Made by a program: the position numbers and the translations under genes. The notes beneath the pieces are model-generated. The model was not told where the DNA came from and did not search any database. It was given only the letters and a program-made list of their open reading frames with translations. 64,000 bases of DNA, from contig JBAWUJ010000123.1 in NCBI GenBank assembly GCA_037176705.1, forward strand, positions 1 to 64,000, written 5' to 3'. Source of the DNA: Molossus alvarezi. Its lineage: Eukaryota > Chordata > Mammalia > Chiroptera > Molossidae. Within the stretch, counting starts at the first letter, position 1. The number at the start of each line of letters is the position of its first letter. Of the stretch, positions 46,491 through 58,640 are shown in pieces.

Positions 46491-47340
46491 ATATTAAGAG
46501 AAGGAAAAATGGAAGTGGAGTAAATGGAAGCTACACAAACCTCCTCCGACAACCAATCTGAAACTACAACAAAAATTAAAACACAACATTGGGAAAAACC
46601 AACTCCAAACAACTGAGAGAACCTGTATAACCAGGGACAAACAGAGGGTGCCAAAATGAGCCTGGTAGAAAATACAGAGGTGTGATAAAGCAGGCTGGGG
46701 CCCACAAACATTAGCTAACGGCTGCTTCAGCTGAGAAGGCAGAGGTTTTAAATAGCACAAAATCAAGTACATCCACTTACCTTGGGCTCCAGCAGAGGGA
46801 GGGTTGACTGCACTGAAAATATGTAGAGAGAATCCAGGACCTTGGTTCAGAAGAGAGCTAGAGGGAAGGACACTAGGAGTTTTGTGCTATTATCAATTTC
46901 TCATAGAACAGCAGCCACATTATTCAAGGAGCTTCTTCTCAGAGCCTTGGGAAAAGCAATGGCTCCTCCCTCAGGAATTCAGCACCACCAGGCTGACCTG
47001 AAAATGAAAATTGAGGCTAATTAACATATAGCCTCTGACAGAAAGCAAGTGTCCCACCATCTGGAATTCCTCTTATACCTAAGGAATCTTTCATTAATTT
47101 GAGGGCTAAAAATTGAGGTTCATCAAGTTAATGAGACTAATGGCTGCCAGGAAAAAGCTAGAGGACAAATGAACCTTTTCTTGGCATTCCAATCTACCAA
47201 GGAAAATAATACTTGAGAGTAGTGTTTAACATGCGTACTTTCATACTTATCCAAACCCAGTAAAGGGAGCCACAACCTGAAAAACACTCACACCCACAGG
47301 GAAAATTTGGTGAGCTCTAAAACCCAGTGAGACAGCTGCA

Positions 47341-48136
47341 ATGGTGAAACAAAAAAAAAACAAGTCCCAAATGAAAGAGCAAGATATTCTACAGTAGAAG
47401 ACATAAATGAAATGGATTTAAACAAGATATCAGACCTAGAATTTAAAGTAATACTATGAGGAAACTCAACAACATAAGTAAAGAGCTCAACAGCATGAGT
47501 GAAAATAATGAAAAACTGAAAATGAACAAACTGGAAATAAATAATGAAATAGCAGATATAAAGACCACATAGGAAGGAGTAAAAAGCAGGTCAGAGAAAG
47601 CCAAGAACTGAATTGGTGAATTAGAAGACAGGGTATAAAATATCACCCAATAAGAGAACCAAAAGGAAACAAACAATTAAAAAAAAAGAAAGACAGCCTA
47701 AGAGAACTGTGGGACAACATGAAACACAATAACACACACATCATAGAAGTTCCAGGAAAAAAAGAAAATGAGCAAGGGATAGAGAATATATTTGAAGAAA
47801 TCTTGTCAGAAAACACTCATAACTTGGTGAAGGAAAATGGCATGCATCTTCAAGAAGCACAAAGAGCTTCAACTTTGAAGAATCCAAAGAGGCCCACATC
47901 GAGGCACATAATAATTAGCAGGCGAAAATTAAAGAGAGAAATAGAATTTGAAACACAGCAAGAGATAAGCAACAGATTACCAACAAAGAAATTCACATAA
48001 CCTTATCAGTTGAATGCTCAACAAACACACTACTGGACAGAAAAGAAAGTCATGAAGTGATCACGGTAAGAAAACACAAGGATCTGAATCCAAGAGGACA
48101 CTATCCAGCAAGACTATCATTGAAAATAGGAGGTGA
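47341..48136 (+). pseudogene. L1B copy 3 ORF1 remnant, split by nested L1
   Basis: ATG 47341 (MVKQKKNKSQMKEQ). Coiled coil near 47460-47640, then MKHNNTHIIEVPGKKENEQG (47719 onward) in an open stretch of 93 codons. The C-terminal domain (NPRGHYPARLSLKI near 48080-48128) continues after the insertion at 54261-54300. Stops and frameshifts at several points. Confidence 0.82.
48122..48136 (+). repeat. Target-site duplication, left copy, of nested L1A #5
   Basis: The 15-bp sequence GAAAATAGGAGGTGA is repeated exactly at 54246-54260. It flanks the inserted L1 and fits target-primed reverse transcription. Confidence 0.95.
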
Positions 48137-48172
48137 GGAGCCCAAGGTCCGCAGCAGCCTGGGCAGGGGCCA

Positions 48173-48520
48173 GGGAACTTGGCAGGAAATTACTGCTACC
48201 GCCTCCCTTGCCACCCTGCATGGGCCCTGAGAACACTGTAGCCTGCTAAGCTCTCGGCTGGAGCCGCACAGACACGCGTGCCCCAGGGAACTCGACGGGA
48301 CCAGGGAACTCGGAGGGAAGTTACTCCTCCCGCCTCCCTTCCCACCCTGCATGGGCCCTGGGAATTCTGTAGCCTGCTAAGCTCTCGGCTGGAGCCGCAC
48401 AGACTCCCAGAGACCAGGGGACTCAGTGAAATTCTGCTACCAAGGCTGAGTCCCATGAACTCTGTGTGCTAAGCCCTCCGCGGGTGAAGCGCAGACTCGT
48501 GGGGACCAGGGGACTGTGCT
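48173..48520 (+). repeat. 113-bp tandem monomers in L1A #5 5'UTR
   Basis: The phrase GGGAACTCGG and variants starts at 48173, 48286, 48304, 48417 and 48509. Spacings are 113, 18 (a local 18-bp repeat), 113 and 92. Units carry CTGCTAAGCTCTCGGCTGGA and GCCGCACAGAC phrases. The period matches 4429-4720, so it is a property of this L1 type. Confidence 0.8.
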
Positions 48521-49225
48521 GTACGCTACTGCCACCTCTGCAGTGTCCCGCTACCGCGGCTCAGTCCTGGGGCTTCTGCTGAGTGCAACCCCCTCAGCTG
48601 GTGCAGGTGCCACAGCCACAGCCGCCCTTGGCTGGAAGCAGCACCCTCAAGTTAAAAGTCCCAGGCAGCTCCAGGATGCAGAGTCTGGACAGAGGCTAAA
48701 TTGGCAGCAGCCACTCACCTTGGGCTCCGGCAGAGGGAAGGCAGGCTGGACTGGAACTGTGTAAGGACACTCGGGTTTTGGAGGGCGCTAAGAGCTTTTG
48801 CTGAGTGCAGCCACACAGGACTGTGGTCATTTTACTTCTTCTCAGGGCCCTGGGGAGAGGCAGTGGCCCCTCCCTCAGAGATTCAACCCCACCTGGTGGC
48901 CATTGAAATGGTAATTGAGGCCCATTAACAAGGAACTCCTGCCTCACTCTCAGGAAATCCTCTTACACTGAGCACCTGAGGGAGTTTTTCAGGCAACTCA
49001 GAAACCAAGGGTCTGCAGGTGACCTCTACTAAAAGCCTCCAGGCAAAAAAAAAAAAGCTAGAGGATAACTACCATTCCCTGGGAGTGCAACACTATCCAG
49101 AAAAGCTAAGACTTGACAGTGGTGTTTAAAGTGGGTCATCCAAACCCAGGAGAGCCACAAATAGCAGAACACCAACACCCACTGGGAAAACTAGGCAGAC
49201 TCCAAAACCGACTGTGATTGCCAAA

Positions 49226-50075
49226 ATGGTGAGAAACAGAAACAAAAGCCATATGAAAGAACAAGAGACCTCTACAGAAGATGACATAAATGAGGTGCAG
49301 TTAAGCAAGTTAACAGAACTAGAATTTAGAGCCATGATGTTGCGGAAGCTCAACAGCATGTGTAAGGACATAAGCACCATGAGTAAAGACATAGAAATGT
49401 TGAAAATAAACAAGTTGAAAATGAAAAACCAACAGGAAGAAATGAAGAATGACATATCAGAAATGAAAAACACACTGGAAGGTCTAGAAAGCAGAGTAGG
49501 TGAAGCTGAGGACCGGATCAGTGAATTAGAAGACAGGCTAGAAGAAATCAACCAATCAGAAAACAAAAAGGAAAAAAAAGATTAAAAAACAGGAAGACAG
49601 CATAAGAGAACTGTGGGACAACTGGAAACGGAATAATATTCGCATCATAGGACTCCCTGAAGAAGAAGAAAGTAAGTGAGGGCTAGAAAATATATTCAAA
49701 GAAATAGAGACAGAAAACTTCCCTGATTTGGTGAAGGAAGAAGCCATTCAAGTTCAAGAAGCTCAGAGAGCCCCAAGTAAGAAGAACCCAAACACGCCCA
49801 CACCAAGACACATAGTAATCAAAGAGCCAAAATTTAAAGACAAAGAGAGAATCCTAAAAGCAGCAAGAGATAAGCAACAGGTAACCTACAAAGGAAAGCC
49901 CATAAGGCTCTCAGCTGACTTTTCACAAGAAACACTACAGGCTAGAAGAGAATGGCATGAAGTAATCAAGGTCATGAAAAACAAGGATCTGAATCCAAGA
50001 CTACTCTACCCGGCAAGGCTATCATTCAAAATAGAAGGTCAAATAAAGAGCTTTTCAGACAAAAAAAAAGGCTAA
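49226..50075 (+). pseudogene. L1A #5 ORF1, two lesions
   Basis: ORF1p of about 280 codons. The ATG at 49226 gives MVRNRNKSHMKEQETS. A continuous coiled coil runs over roughly residues 30-110 (SELEDRLEEINQSE). A frameshift in the A-run near 49572-49579 and one stop (TGA 49677-49679, in the segment that reads ENEQGLEN elsewhere) break it. The remaining 115 codons from 49728 are intact to the natural stop at 50075, with NTPTPRHIVIKEPK, IRLSADFSQETL and NPRLLYPARLSFKI. Confidence 0.9.
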
Positions 50076-50176
50076 GGGAATACATTAGCACCAAAACAGC
50101 ACTGCAAGAAATGTTAAAAGGACTGCTGTAAATACCAGGAGAAATGGGAAGGAAAATAGAACCACACTAAACAAAA

Positions 50177-53100
50177 ATGGCAATAAATAAGTACATATCA
50201 ATAAGCACCGTGAATGTAAATGGACTGAATGCTCCCAAAAAAAGACACAGAGTAGCTGATTGGATAAGAAAGCATGACTCATCTATATGTTGTTTACAAG
50301 AGACCCACCTCACAACAAAAGACTCGCATAGATTGAAAGTGAAGGGATGGAAAAAAAATCTTTCAAGCAAACGGAAAAGAAAAAAAAGCTGGGGTAACAA
50401 TACTTATATCTGAAAAATAGACTTCAGAATGAAGGCCATAACTAGAGACAACGAAGGACACTACGTAATATTGAAAGGATCTATCCAACAGGAAGATATA
50501 ACCTTGATAAACATGTATGCACCTAATATAGGAACACAAAAATATATTAAAAAACTATTGGAGGACTTCAAAGGAGAAATCGATAGCAATACAATCATAG
50601 CAGGAGACTTCAACACCCTGCTCACATCACTGGATAGATCCTCTAGACAAAAATTTAGCAAGGAAACAGAGACTCTAAATGAAGCACTAGACCAAATGGA
50701 TTTAAAAGATATCTACAGAGAACTACACCCCAAAACTACAGAATTCACATTCTTCTCAAGTGCACATGGAACATTCTCAAAGATAGACCACATGATAGGG
50801 CACAAATTAAGTCTCCACAAGTTCAAGAAGATTGAAATTATATCAAGCATCTTCTCAGACCACAATGGCATGAAACTAGAAATCAATTGCAAGAAGAACA
50901 TACAAAGACATTTGAACACATGGAAGCTAAATAGCATGTTATTAAACAATGAATGGGTCACTGAGGAGATCAAGGAAGAAATCAAAAACTTTCTGGAAAT
51001 CAATGAAAATGAAGACACAACAACACAAAATCTATGGGATACAGCGAAAGCAGTTCTGAGAGGGAAGTTCATAGCACTATAGGCCTACCTCAAAAAAGAA
51101 GAAAAATCTCTTATAGACTACCTAACCTCACAACCTAAAGAACTACAAAGCAAACAAAAAGAAAACCCCAGAGCAAGTAGAAGGAAGGAAATAGTAAGGA
51201 TCAGAACTGAAATAAATGACATATAGACCAAAAAAACAATTCAAAGGATCAAAAAAACAAAGGGCTCATTTTTCAAAAAGATAAACAAGATTGATGGACC
51301 CTTAGCTAGACTCACTAAGAAACAAAGAGAGAGAACCCAAATACACAAAATCAGAAATAAAAGAGGAGAGATGACAACTGACACCACAGCAATACAAAAG
51401 ATCGTTAACAACTACTATGAACAATTATACAGCAACAATGTTGGAAATCTAAGCAAAATGGACAAATTTCAAGAAACACATAGTCTCCCAAAACTGAATC
51501 AGGGAGAGATAGAAACCTTGAACAGACCAATAACAACAGAAGAAATTGAAGATGTAATCAAGACTCTCCCAGCAAACAAAAGCCCAGGCCTTGATGGCTT
51601 TACAGGGGAGTTTTACCGAACATTCAAAGAAGAACTAATACCCATTCTCCTCAAACTATTTCAAAAAATTCAAGGAGAAGGAAGACTTCCAAACTCCTTT
51701 TATGAAGCCAACATAATTCTAATTCCAAAACCAGAAAAAGACACAACAAGGATGGAAAACCTCAGGCCAATATCCCCGATGAACATAGATGCCAAAATCC
51801 TGAAGAAAATACTAGCAAATCGGATCCAGCAATACACCAAAAATATTATCCACCATGACCAAGTGGGATCCATCCCAGGGATGCAAGGCTGGTACAATAT
51901 TCACAAATCCATAAATGTGATACACCACATAAATAAAATGAAGAATAAAAACCACATAATAATATCAATAGATGCTGAAAAAGCCTTCAACAAAATCCAG
52001 CATCCCTTTCTGATAAAAACACTCAGCAGTGTGGGAATAGAGGGATCATATCTAGACATAATAAAGGCCATATATGAAAGACCTACAGCCAACATCATAC
52101 TCAATGGGCAAAAACTAAAAGCATTTCCCTTAAGAACAGGAACAAGGCAAAGATGCCCACTTTCACCACTCCTATTTAACATAGTACTAGAAGACTTAGC
52201 CACAGCAATCAGACAGGAAGAAAAAATAAAAGGGATCCAAATTGGAAAGGAGGAAGTGAAATTCTCATTATTTGCAGATGACATGATACTGTACATAGAA
52301 AACGCCAAAGACTCCACCAAAAGTTTACTAGACTTAATAAATGAATTTGGCAAAGTAGCAGGATAAAAAATTAACGTCAAGAAATCAATGGCATTCTTAT
52401 ACACCAATGATGAACTCACAGAAAGAGAAATTAAGCAAACAATCCCATTTACCATTGCGGCAAAAAAATTAAGATACCTAGGAATAAACTTAACCAAAGA
52501 AATAAAGGACCTATTCACAGAAAACTACAGGTCATTGAAAAAAGAAATAGAGGAAGATATAAAAAAGTGGAAGCACATACCCTGTTCATGGATTGGGAGA
52601 AATAGCATCATTAAAATATCCATATTACCCAAAGCAATATATAGATTCAATGCAATCCCCATCAAAATACCAACGGCATACTTCACAGAATTAGAACAAT
52701 TACTTCAAAAGTTCATACGGAACCAAAAAAAGCCTGGAATAGCCACAGCAATCTTGAAAAGGAAGAACAAAGTAGGAGGGATCACAATACTAGATTTCAG
52801 GTTATACTACAAAGCCACTGTAATCAAAACAGCCTGTTACTGGCACAAGAACAGGTATATAGACCATTGGAATAGAATAGAGAACCCAGAATTGGACCCA
52901 AGGCAATATGCTCAATTAATATTTGACAAAGTTGGCAAGAGCATACAGTGGAGTAAGGACAGCCTCTTTAATAAATGGTGCTGGGAAAATTGCACAGCTA
53001 CTTACAGAAAAATGAAACTAGACCATCAACTTACACCCTACACAAGAATAAACTCAAAATGGATAAAAGACTTAAATGTAACTCATGAATCCATAAAAAT

Positions 53101-54004
53101 CCTAGAGGAGACTGTGGGCAACAGAATTTCAGACATCTTACGCAGCAGAATTTTTACTGACACATCACCTAAGGCAATAGAAACAAAGGAGAAAATGAAC
53201 ACATGGGACTACATCAAATTCAAAAGCTTACTGCACAGCGAAAGATATAATCATCAAAATGGAAAGGCTACCCACTGTATGGGAGAGTATAATTGCCAAT
53301 GATATATTAGATAAGGGGTTAATTTCCAATACATATAGAGTGCTCATACAACTCCACTAAAGGAAGACAGAGAATCCAGTTAAAAAATGGGCAGAGAAAC
53401 TAAATAGACACCTCTCTAAACAGGACATACAAATGGCTAAGAAACATATGAAGAAATGCTCATCATCACTAATCATCAGAGAGATGAAAATCAAAAAAAG
53501 AATGAGGTATCACCTCACACCTGTCAGAATGGCCGCCATCAACAAATCATCAAACAACAAGTGTTGGCAATGGTGTGGAGAAAAGGGACTCTAGTGCACT
53601 GCTGGTGGGAATGCAGACTGGTGCAGCCACTATGAAAAACAATATGGTGTCACCTCAAAAAATTAGAAATTGATCTTCCACTTGACCCAGTGATCCCACT
53701 TCTAGGAATATACCCTAAGAAGCATAAAACACCAATCAGAAAGAATATATGTACCCCCATGTTTGTAGCAGCACTATTTACAATTGCTAATATCTGGAAA
53801 CAGCCCAAGTGCCCATCAGTAGACGAATGGATCAAAAAGCTGTGGTACATATACACAATGGAGTACTACACAGCGGTAAGAAAGAAAGATCTCTTATCCT
53901 TTGAGACTACATAGAGGGACCTTGAAAGTATCATCCTAAGTGAAACAAGCCAAACAGAGAAAGACAAATTTCATATAATCTCACTTATTTGTGGAATACA
54001 ATGA
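50177..54004 (+). pseudogene. L1A #5 ORF2, near-complete with few lesions
   Basis: ORF2p of about 1,270 codons. ATG 50177 starts MAINKYISISTVNVNGLN. Endonuclease residues are all visible: the Asn of NVNGLN, Glu of [31 protein letters not shown] and [10 protein letters not shown]. Two compensating indels near 50385-50415 disturb one short stretch. Stops in frame: TAG near 51080 (CAG in other copies), TAG near 51223, and TAA at 52364-52366 (TAC elsewhere). The reverse transcriptase (51371-52366, 331 open codons) has [15 protein letters not shown] near 52270-52315. The next 304 codons (52388-53302) are open until a 1-bp insertion near 53229. The C-terminal domain is then in another frame and ends near 54002-54004. 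Confidence 0.9.
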
Positions 54005-54388
54005 ACATAACAGTTTGAGGAATGGGGTAGTCCCAGAGACGCGGAAGTGGGGTACAGACTGACAATCCCCTAAAAAGTGGGGAAGTGGGGGAGGGATGAA
54101 CCACAGAACTTATACGCATGTATGCATGAACAGTGGACATGGACAACAATCTAAGGAACGGGGCAGGGAGGCAGGTGGAGGGGGGAATCTGTGGGGGATA
54201 AAAGTAGGAACATCTGTAACAAAAATTAATCAATAAAAAAAAAAAGAAAATAGGAGGTGAAATAAAGTAAGAGCTTCCCAGACAAAAAGACTAATTGAAT
54301 ATGTTAGCCAAGACCAGCTCTCTAAGAAATGTTAAAAGGGGTGATATAATAAACAGAAGATATAGGAAGAGAAATATAACCTTAATAA

Positions 54389-56820
54389 ATGAAAATTGCA
54401 ATAAATAAGTACATATCAACAATTGTCTTAAACACAAATAGATTAAACACTCCCATGAAGAGACACAGAGTAGCTGAATACATAAGAATGCATAACTCTG
54501 CCTTAAACACAAATAGATTAAACACTCCCATGAAGAGACACAGAGTAGCCGAATACATAAGAATGCATGTATGTTGTTTAGAAGAGACCCAACTCACAAC
54601 CAAAGCCTTACAGACATAGAAAGTGAAGAGATGAGAAACTGAAAATGAATTACAAAAAAGATACACAAAAACATTTCAATACATAAAGACTAAATAGCAT
54701 GCTATTAAACAATGAGTGGGATCACAAGGAGATCAAGAAAAAATTAAAAACTTCATAGAGTCCAATGAAAATGAACACACAACAACACAAAATCAATGGG
54801 ATTCAGTGAAAGTAGTCTTGATAGGAAAGTTTATACCATACATGTCTACCTCAGGAAACTAGATATTCTAATTGACTATCTTACATCAGAACTTAAAAAA
54901 ACAGAACAAAAACAAAACAAATAAACAAACAGAAAAAAAGAGTAAGTAGTAGGAAATGAATAGCAAAGATCACAGAACAAATAGTCAACGTACAGACTAA
55001 AAATAATTCAAAATATGAACAAATGAACAAATTTCTAGAAATACATAATCTCCCAGAACTGAACACGGAAGAGATAGGAAACTTGAACAGACTAATCACA
55101 ATTAAGAAAATTGAAGATATAACCAAGAATCTCCCAGGAAACAAAAGCCCAGTCTCAGACAGTTTCATGGGGGTGTTTTACTGAACATTAAAAGAACTCA
55201 CACCCATCGTTCTCAAACTGTTTCAAAAAATCCAAGAAGACGGAACACTTCCAAACACACTCTATGAGGCCAGCATAATCCTAATTCCCAAACCAGATGA
55301 AGACACTACAAACAAAAGAAACCTACAGGCCAATATTCCTGATTAACACACATGCCAAAATTCTTAACAAAATATTAGCCAATCAAATCCAGCAATACAT
55401 CAAATACATTATTAAACATGACCAAGTGTGTTACATTCCAGGCACTCAAGGATTGTATAATATATGCAAATCAATAAATGTGATAAAAGATAAAAACCAT
55501 ATGATCATATCAATGTATGCTATAAAAGCATTCGACAAAATCCAGCACCCTTTTCGGATAAAAACGCTCAGCAATGTGGTAATCGGGGGCCATATCGCAA
55601 TATAATAAAGGCCGCATATGAAAAACACAGCCAACAACGTACTCAATGGTCAAAGACAAAAGGCATTTCCCTTAAGAATAAGAACAAGACAGGGATGCCC
55701 ACTTTTGCCACTCTTATTGAACATAGTACTGGAAGTCTTACACACAGCAATTAGACATGATGAGAAAATAAAAGAGATCCAAATTGAAAAGGAAGAAGTG
55801 AAACTGTCATTACATGTAAATGACATAATATGGTAAAAAAAAAAAAAACATCCTAAAGACTCCATCAAAAATCTACTAGACTTAATAAATGAAATTGGCA
55901 AAATGGCAGGATGCAAAATCAATGTCAAGAAATTGATGGCATTTTTATACACCCAATCTGAAATCACAGAAAAGAAACTAAAAAATCAATCTCATTTACC
56001 ATCACAGCACAAGAAATCAAAATACCTAACAATAAACTTCACCAAAGAAGTAAAGGACTTCTTCACAGATGAGTACAGGTCTTTGCAATTAGAAGTGAAG
56101 GAAGATATAAAAAAATGAAAGCATATACCTTGTTCATGAAATAGAAGAATTAACATCATTAAAATGTCCATACTACCCAAAGCAATCTATACATTCAATG
56201 CAATCCTCACAGAAATACCAATTACTTACTTCACAGAACTAGAACAAACACTCCAAAAGTTTATATAAAACTAAAAACCAAACCTAGTAGCCACACAAAT
56301 CTTGAAAAAAAAGAACAAAGTAGGAGGGATCACATTACCAGATTTCAGGTTATACCACAAAGCCACTGTAATGAAAATAAGCCTGGTACTGGCATAGGAA
56401 TAGGCAGATAGATAAATGCAACAGAATAGAAAACCAGAAATTGATCCAAGACAATATGCTCAATTAACAATTCACAACATCGGTAAGAACATACAAAGGA
56501 GTCAAGACAGTCTCTTCAATAAATGGTTTTGGAAAAACTGGACTGCTACTTGCAAAATAAAATGAAGCTAGACCACCAATTTACAGCATACATGAGAATA
56601 AACTCGAAATGGATAAAATACTTAAAGGTATCTTGTGAATCCATACAAATGCTAGAAGAAAGTGCAGGCAACAAATTTTCAGACATAGCAAAATTTTCAC
56701 TGGTACAACACTTAAGGCAACAGACATATACACACCAAAAAAATCAACATGTGGGACTGCATCAAACTGAAAAGCTTCTGCACAGCAAAAGAAAGAACCA
56801 TCAAAATGGAAAGGGATCCT
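54389..56820 (+). pseudogene. L1B copy 3 ORF2 remnant lacking the endonuclease core
   Basis: Starts MKIAINKYISTIVLNTNRLN, with a 75-bp tandem duplication near the start. After CCLEETQLTTKALQT the text passes near 54635-54645 from GAGATGAGAAACT to GAAAATGAATTAC, the same junction as in copy 1. It lacks about 520 bp with the GDFN, SKIDH and SDH motifs. Reverse-transcriptase pieces follow. The active site reads HVNDIIW near 55810-55830, with Asn for the first Asp. Confidence 0.85.
54427..54576 (+). repeat. 75-bp tandem duplication
   Basis: CTTAAACACAAATAGATTAA starts at 54427 and again at 54502, and the two 75-bp units differ by only a few bases (AGCTGAATAC/AGCCGAATAC). It duplicates the start of the L1B endonuclease in this copy only. 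Confidence 0.95.
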
Positions 56821-56894
56821 ACTTTCTGGAAGACACTGATTCAACCCTGGTAGGCTTGCGAGGATGCCAGAGGGGCCCGGGAGCCCATTGTCCT

Positions 56895-57180
56895 GGGCTG
56901 GGACCTGCAGCAGCCTTGGCATGGACCTGTGGCCCTGGTTGGGACCTGCTACAACCCCATCTGGAACCTGCGGCCCTGGCTGGGACCTTCTGCGTCCTCA
57001 GGTGGCACGTGAAGCGGTCTCGGTTGAAACATGTGGGCTCAGCTGGGACCAGCGGCCTCAGCTGGAAGCTGCGTCCTTGGTTGGGATCTGTGGCCTAGGC
57101 TAGAACCTGCAGCTTCCTAAGGTCGGATCAGCAGCCTCTGCTGGATCCTGTGACTTCCGCTTGGTGCTACGCCCTTGTCT
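56895..57180 (+). repeat. Short degenerate tandem repeats in L1A #6 5'UTR
   Basis: Recurring GCTGGGACCTG and GGCCCTGGCTGGGACC phrases every 20-30 bases, like 17960-18210. The 113-bp monomers are absent. Confidence 0.7.
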
Positions 57181-57809
57181 GGGAGCTGTCACAGCCTCAC
57201 CTACACTTAGCTGGGAGCTGAGCCCTCAGGTTAAAGTATCAGGTCGCTCCACGGTGCAAAGCCCGGACACAGGCTAAATTGGCAGCAGGCACTCACCTTG
57301 GGATCTGGCAGAGGGAGGGCAGATGGGACTGGAACTGTGTGGGGATACTCAGGATTTGGAGGGTGCTCAGAGCTTTTGCTGAGTACAGCCACTCAGGACT
57401 CCGGTTATCTGACTCCTTCCCAGGGCCCTGAAGAGAGGCAACAGCCCCTCCCTCAAAGATTCAAACCCAGCAGGTGGCCATTGAAGTGCAAATTGAGGCC
57501 CATTATCAACCAGCATCTGCCCCACCCTCAGGAAATCCTCCTACACTGAGCACATGAGGGAGTATTTCATTCAACTCAGAAACCAAGTTTCTTCAGGTGA
57601 CCACTACAAATACCTCCAGAAAAAAACTAGAGGATAACTATGATTGCCTGGGATAGCAACTCTAACCAGGAATGTTAAGACTTTACACTGGTGTTTAAAG
57701 TGGGTCTTCCCTGCCTCATCCAAACCCAGGAGAGGGAGCCACAAACAGCAGAACACCAACACCCGCTGGGAAAATTTGGCAGACTCCAAAGCCCACTATA
57801 ATAGCCAAA

Positions 57810-58640
57810 ATGGTGAAACACAGAAACAAAAGCCAAATGAAAGAACAAGACACCTCTACTGAAGATGAGATAAATGAGGTGCAGTTAAGCAAGTTAATAG
57901 AACTAGAACTCAGAGCCATAATCTTGAGGAAGCCAACAGCATGAGTAAGGACATGTGCGCCATTAGTAAAGACACACAAATATTGAAAATCAGCCAGTTG
58001 GAAATTAAAAACCACCAAGGAGATATGAAGAATGACATATCAGAAATAAAAAATACATTGGAAAGTCTAAATAGCAGAGTAAAGGAAGCAGAGGACCGAA
58101 TCAGAGAACTAGAAGATAGGGTAGAAAAAATCAACCAATCAGTAAACCAAAAGGAATAAACAATTAAAAAACAGAAAAAGAGCTTAAGAGAACTGTGCGA
58201 CTACTGGAAATGTAATAACATTCGCATCATAGGAGTCCCTGAAGAAGAAGAAAATGAGCAAGGGATAGAGAATATATTTGAAGAAATGGTGACAGAAAAC
58301 TTCCCTAATTTGTGAAGGAAGAAGACATTAAAGTTCAAGAAGCAGAGAGAGCCCCAAGTAAGAAGAACCCAAACAGGTTCACACCAAGACACACAGTAAT
58401 CAAAGTGCCAAACATTAAAGAAAGAGAGAATCCTAAAAGCAGCAAGAGAGAACCAAAAGGTTACCTACAAAGGAAACTCCATAAGGCTCTCACCTGACTT
58501 CTCACAAGAAACACTATGGGCCAGAAGGGAATGGCATGAGGTAATCAAGGTTACGAGAAACAAGGATTTGAATCCAAGACTACTCTACCCAGCAAGGCTA
58601 TCATTCAAAATAAAGTCAAATAAAGAGCTTCTCAGATAAA
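57810..58640 (+). pseudogene. L1A #6 ORF1 remnant
   Basis: ATG 57810 (MVKHRNKSQMKEQDTSTEDE). The coiled coil (SELEDRVE form IRELEDRVEKINQS, 57941-58159) and C-terminal domain are in separate frames. A premature TGA in the FPNLVKEE segment (58315-58317 region, TTTGTGAAGGAA) is shared with the element at 17771. Confidence 0.82.

Larger units (their letters stand above)
45746..47390 (+). repeat. Segmental duplication 1, right copy
   Basis: Homologue of about 11065-12660: L1 3' end (45746-46140), ATAG microsatellite (46143-46290), spacer with MIR relic (46291-46490) and L1B 5'UTR (46495 onward). The GAAGGTAACAGTCTGAGG form of the L1 3'UTR near 45900 is shared with the left copy only. Confidence 0.75.
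46495..48136 (+). mobile_element. L1B copy 3, 5' part (host of a nested L1)
   Basis: L1B 5'UTR (46495-47340) and most of ORF1 (47341-48136), interrupted by L1A #5. The element resumes at 54246. The 15-bp repeat GAAAATAGGAGGTGA at 48122-48136 marks the break. Confidence 0.9.
48137..54245 (+). mobile_element. L1A #5, best-preserved L1, nested in L1B
   Basis: 6.1 kb: 5'UTR (48137-49225, starting inside a 113-bp monomer), ORF1 (49226-50075), ORF2 (50177-54004), G-rich 3'UTR (54005-54230) and an A-rich tail. A perfect 15-bp target-site duplication flanks it. Joining the host flanks restores L1B ORF1. It has the fewest lesions of the window and is probably the youngest L1 insertion here. Confidence 0.95.
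54246..56832 (+). mobile_element. L1B copy 3, 3' part
   Basis: Continuation of the element begun at 46495: the end of ORF1, then ORF2 from 54389 without most of the endonuclease, then the reverse transcriptase and C-terminal part. It stops at 56832 (GGATCCTACTTTCTGGAAGA), where an L1A 5'UTR begins. The 3' end of L1B is therefore missing or displaced. Confidence 0.88.

Noticed and set aside
51371..52366. Long 331-codon open frame as a possible host gene
   Set aside because: It is the reverse transcriptase part of LINE-1 ORF2 ([20 protein letters not shown]) in the element 48137-54245, with lesions on both sides.
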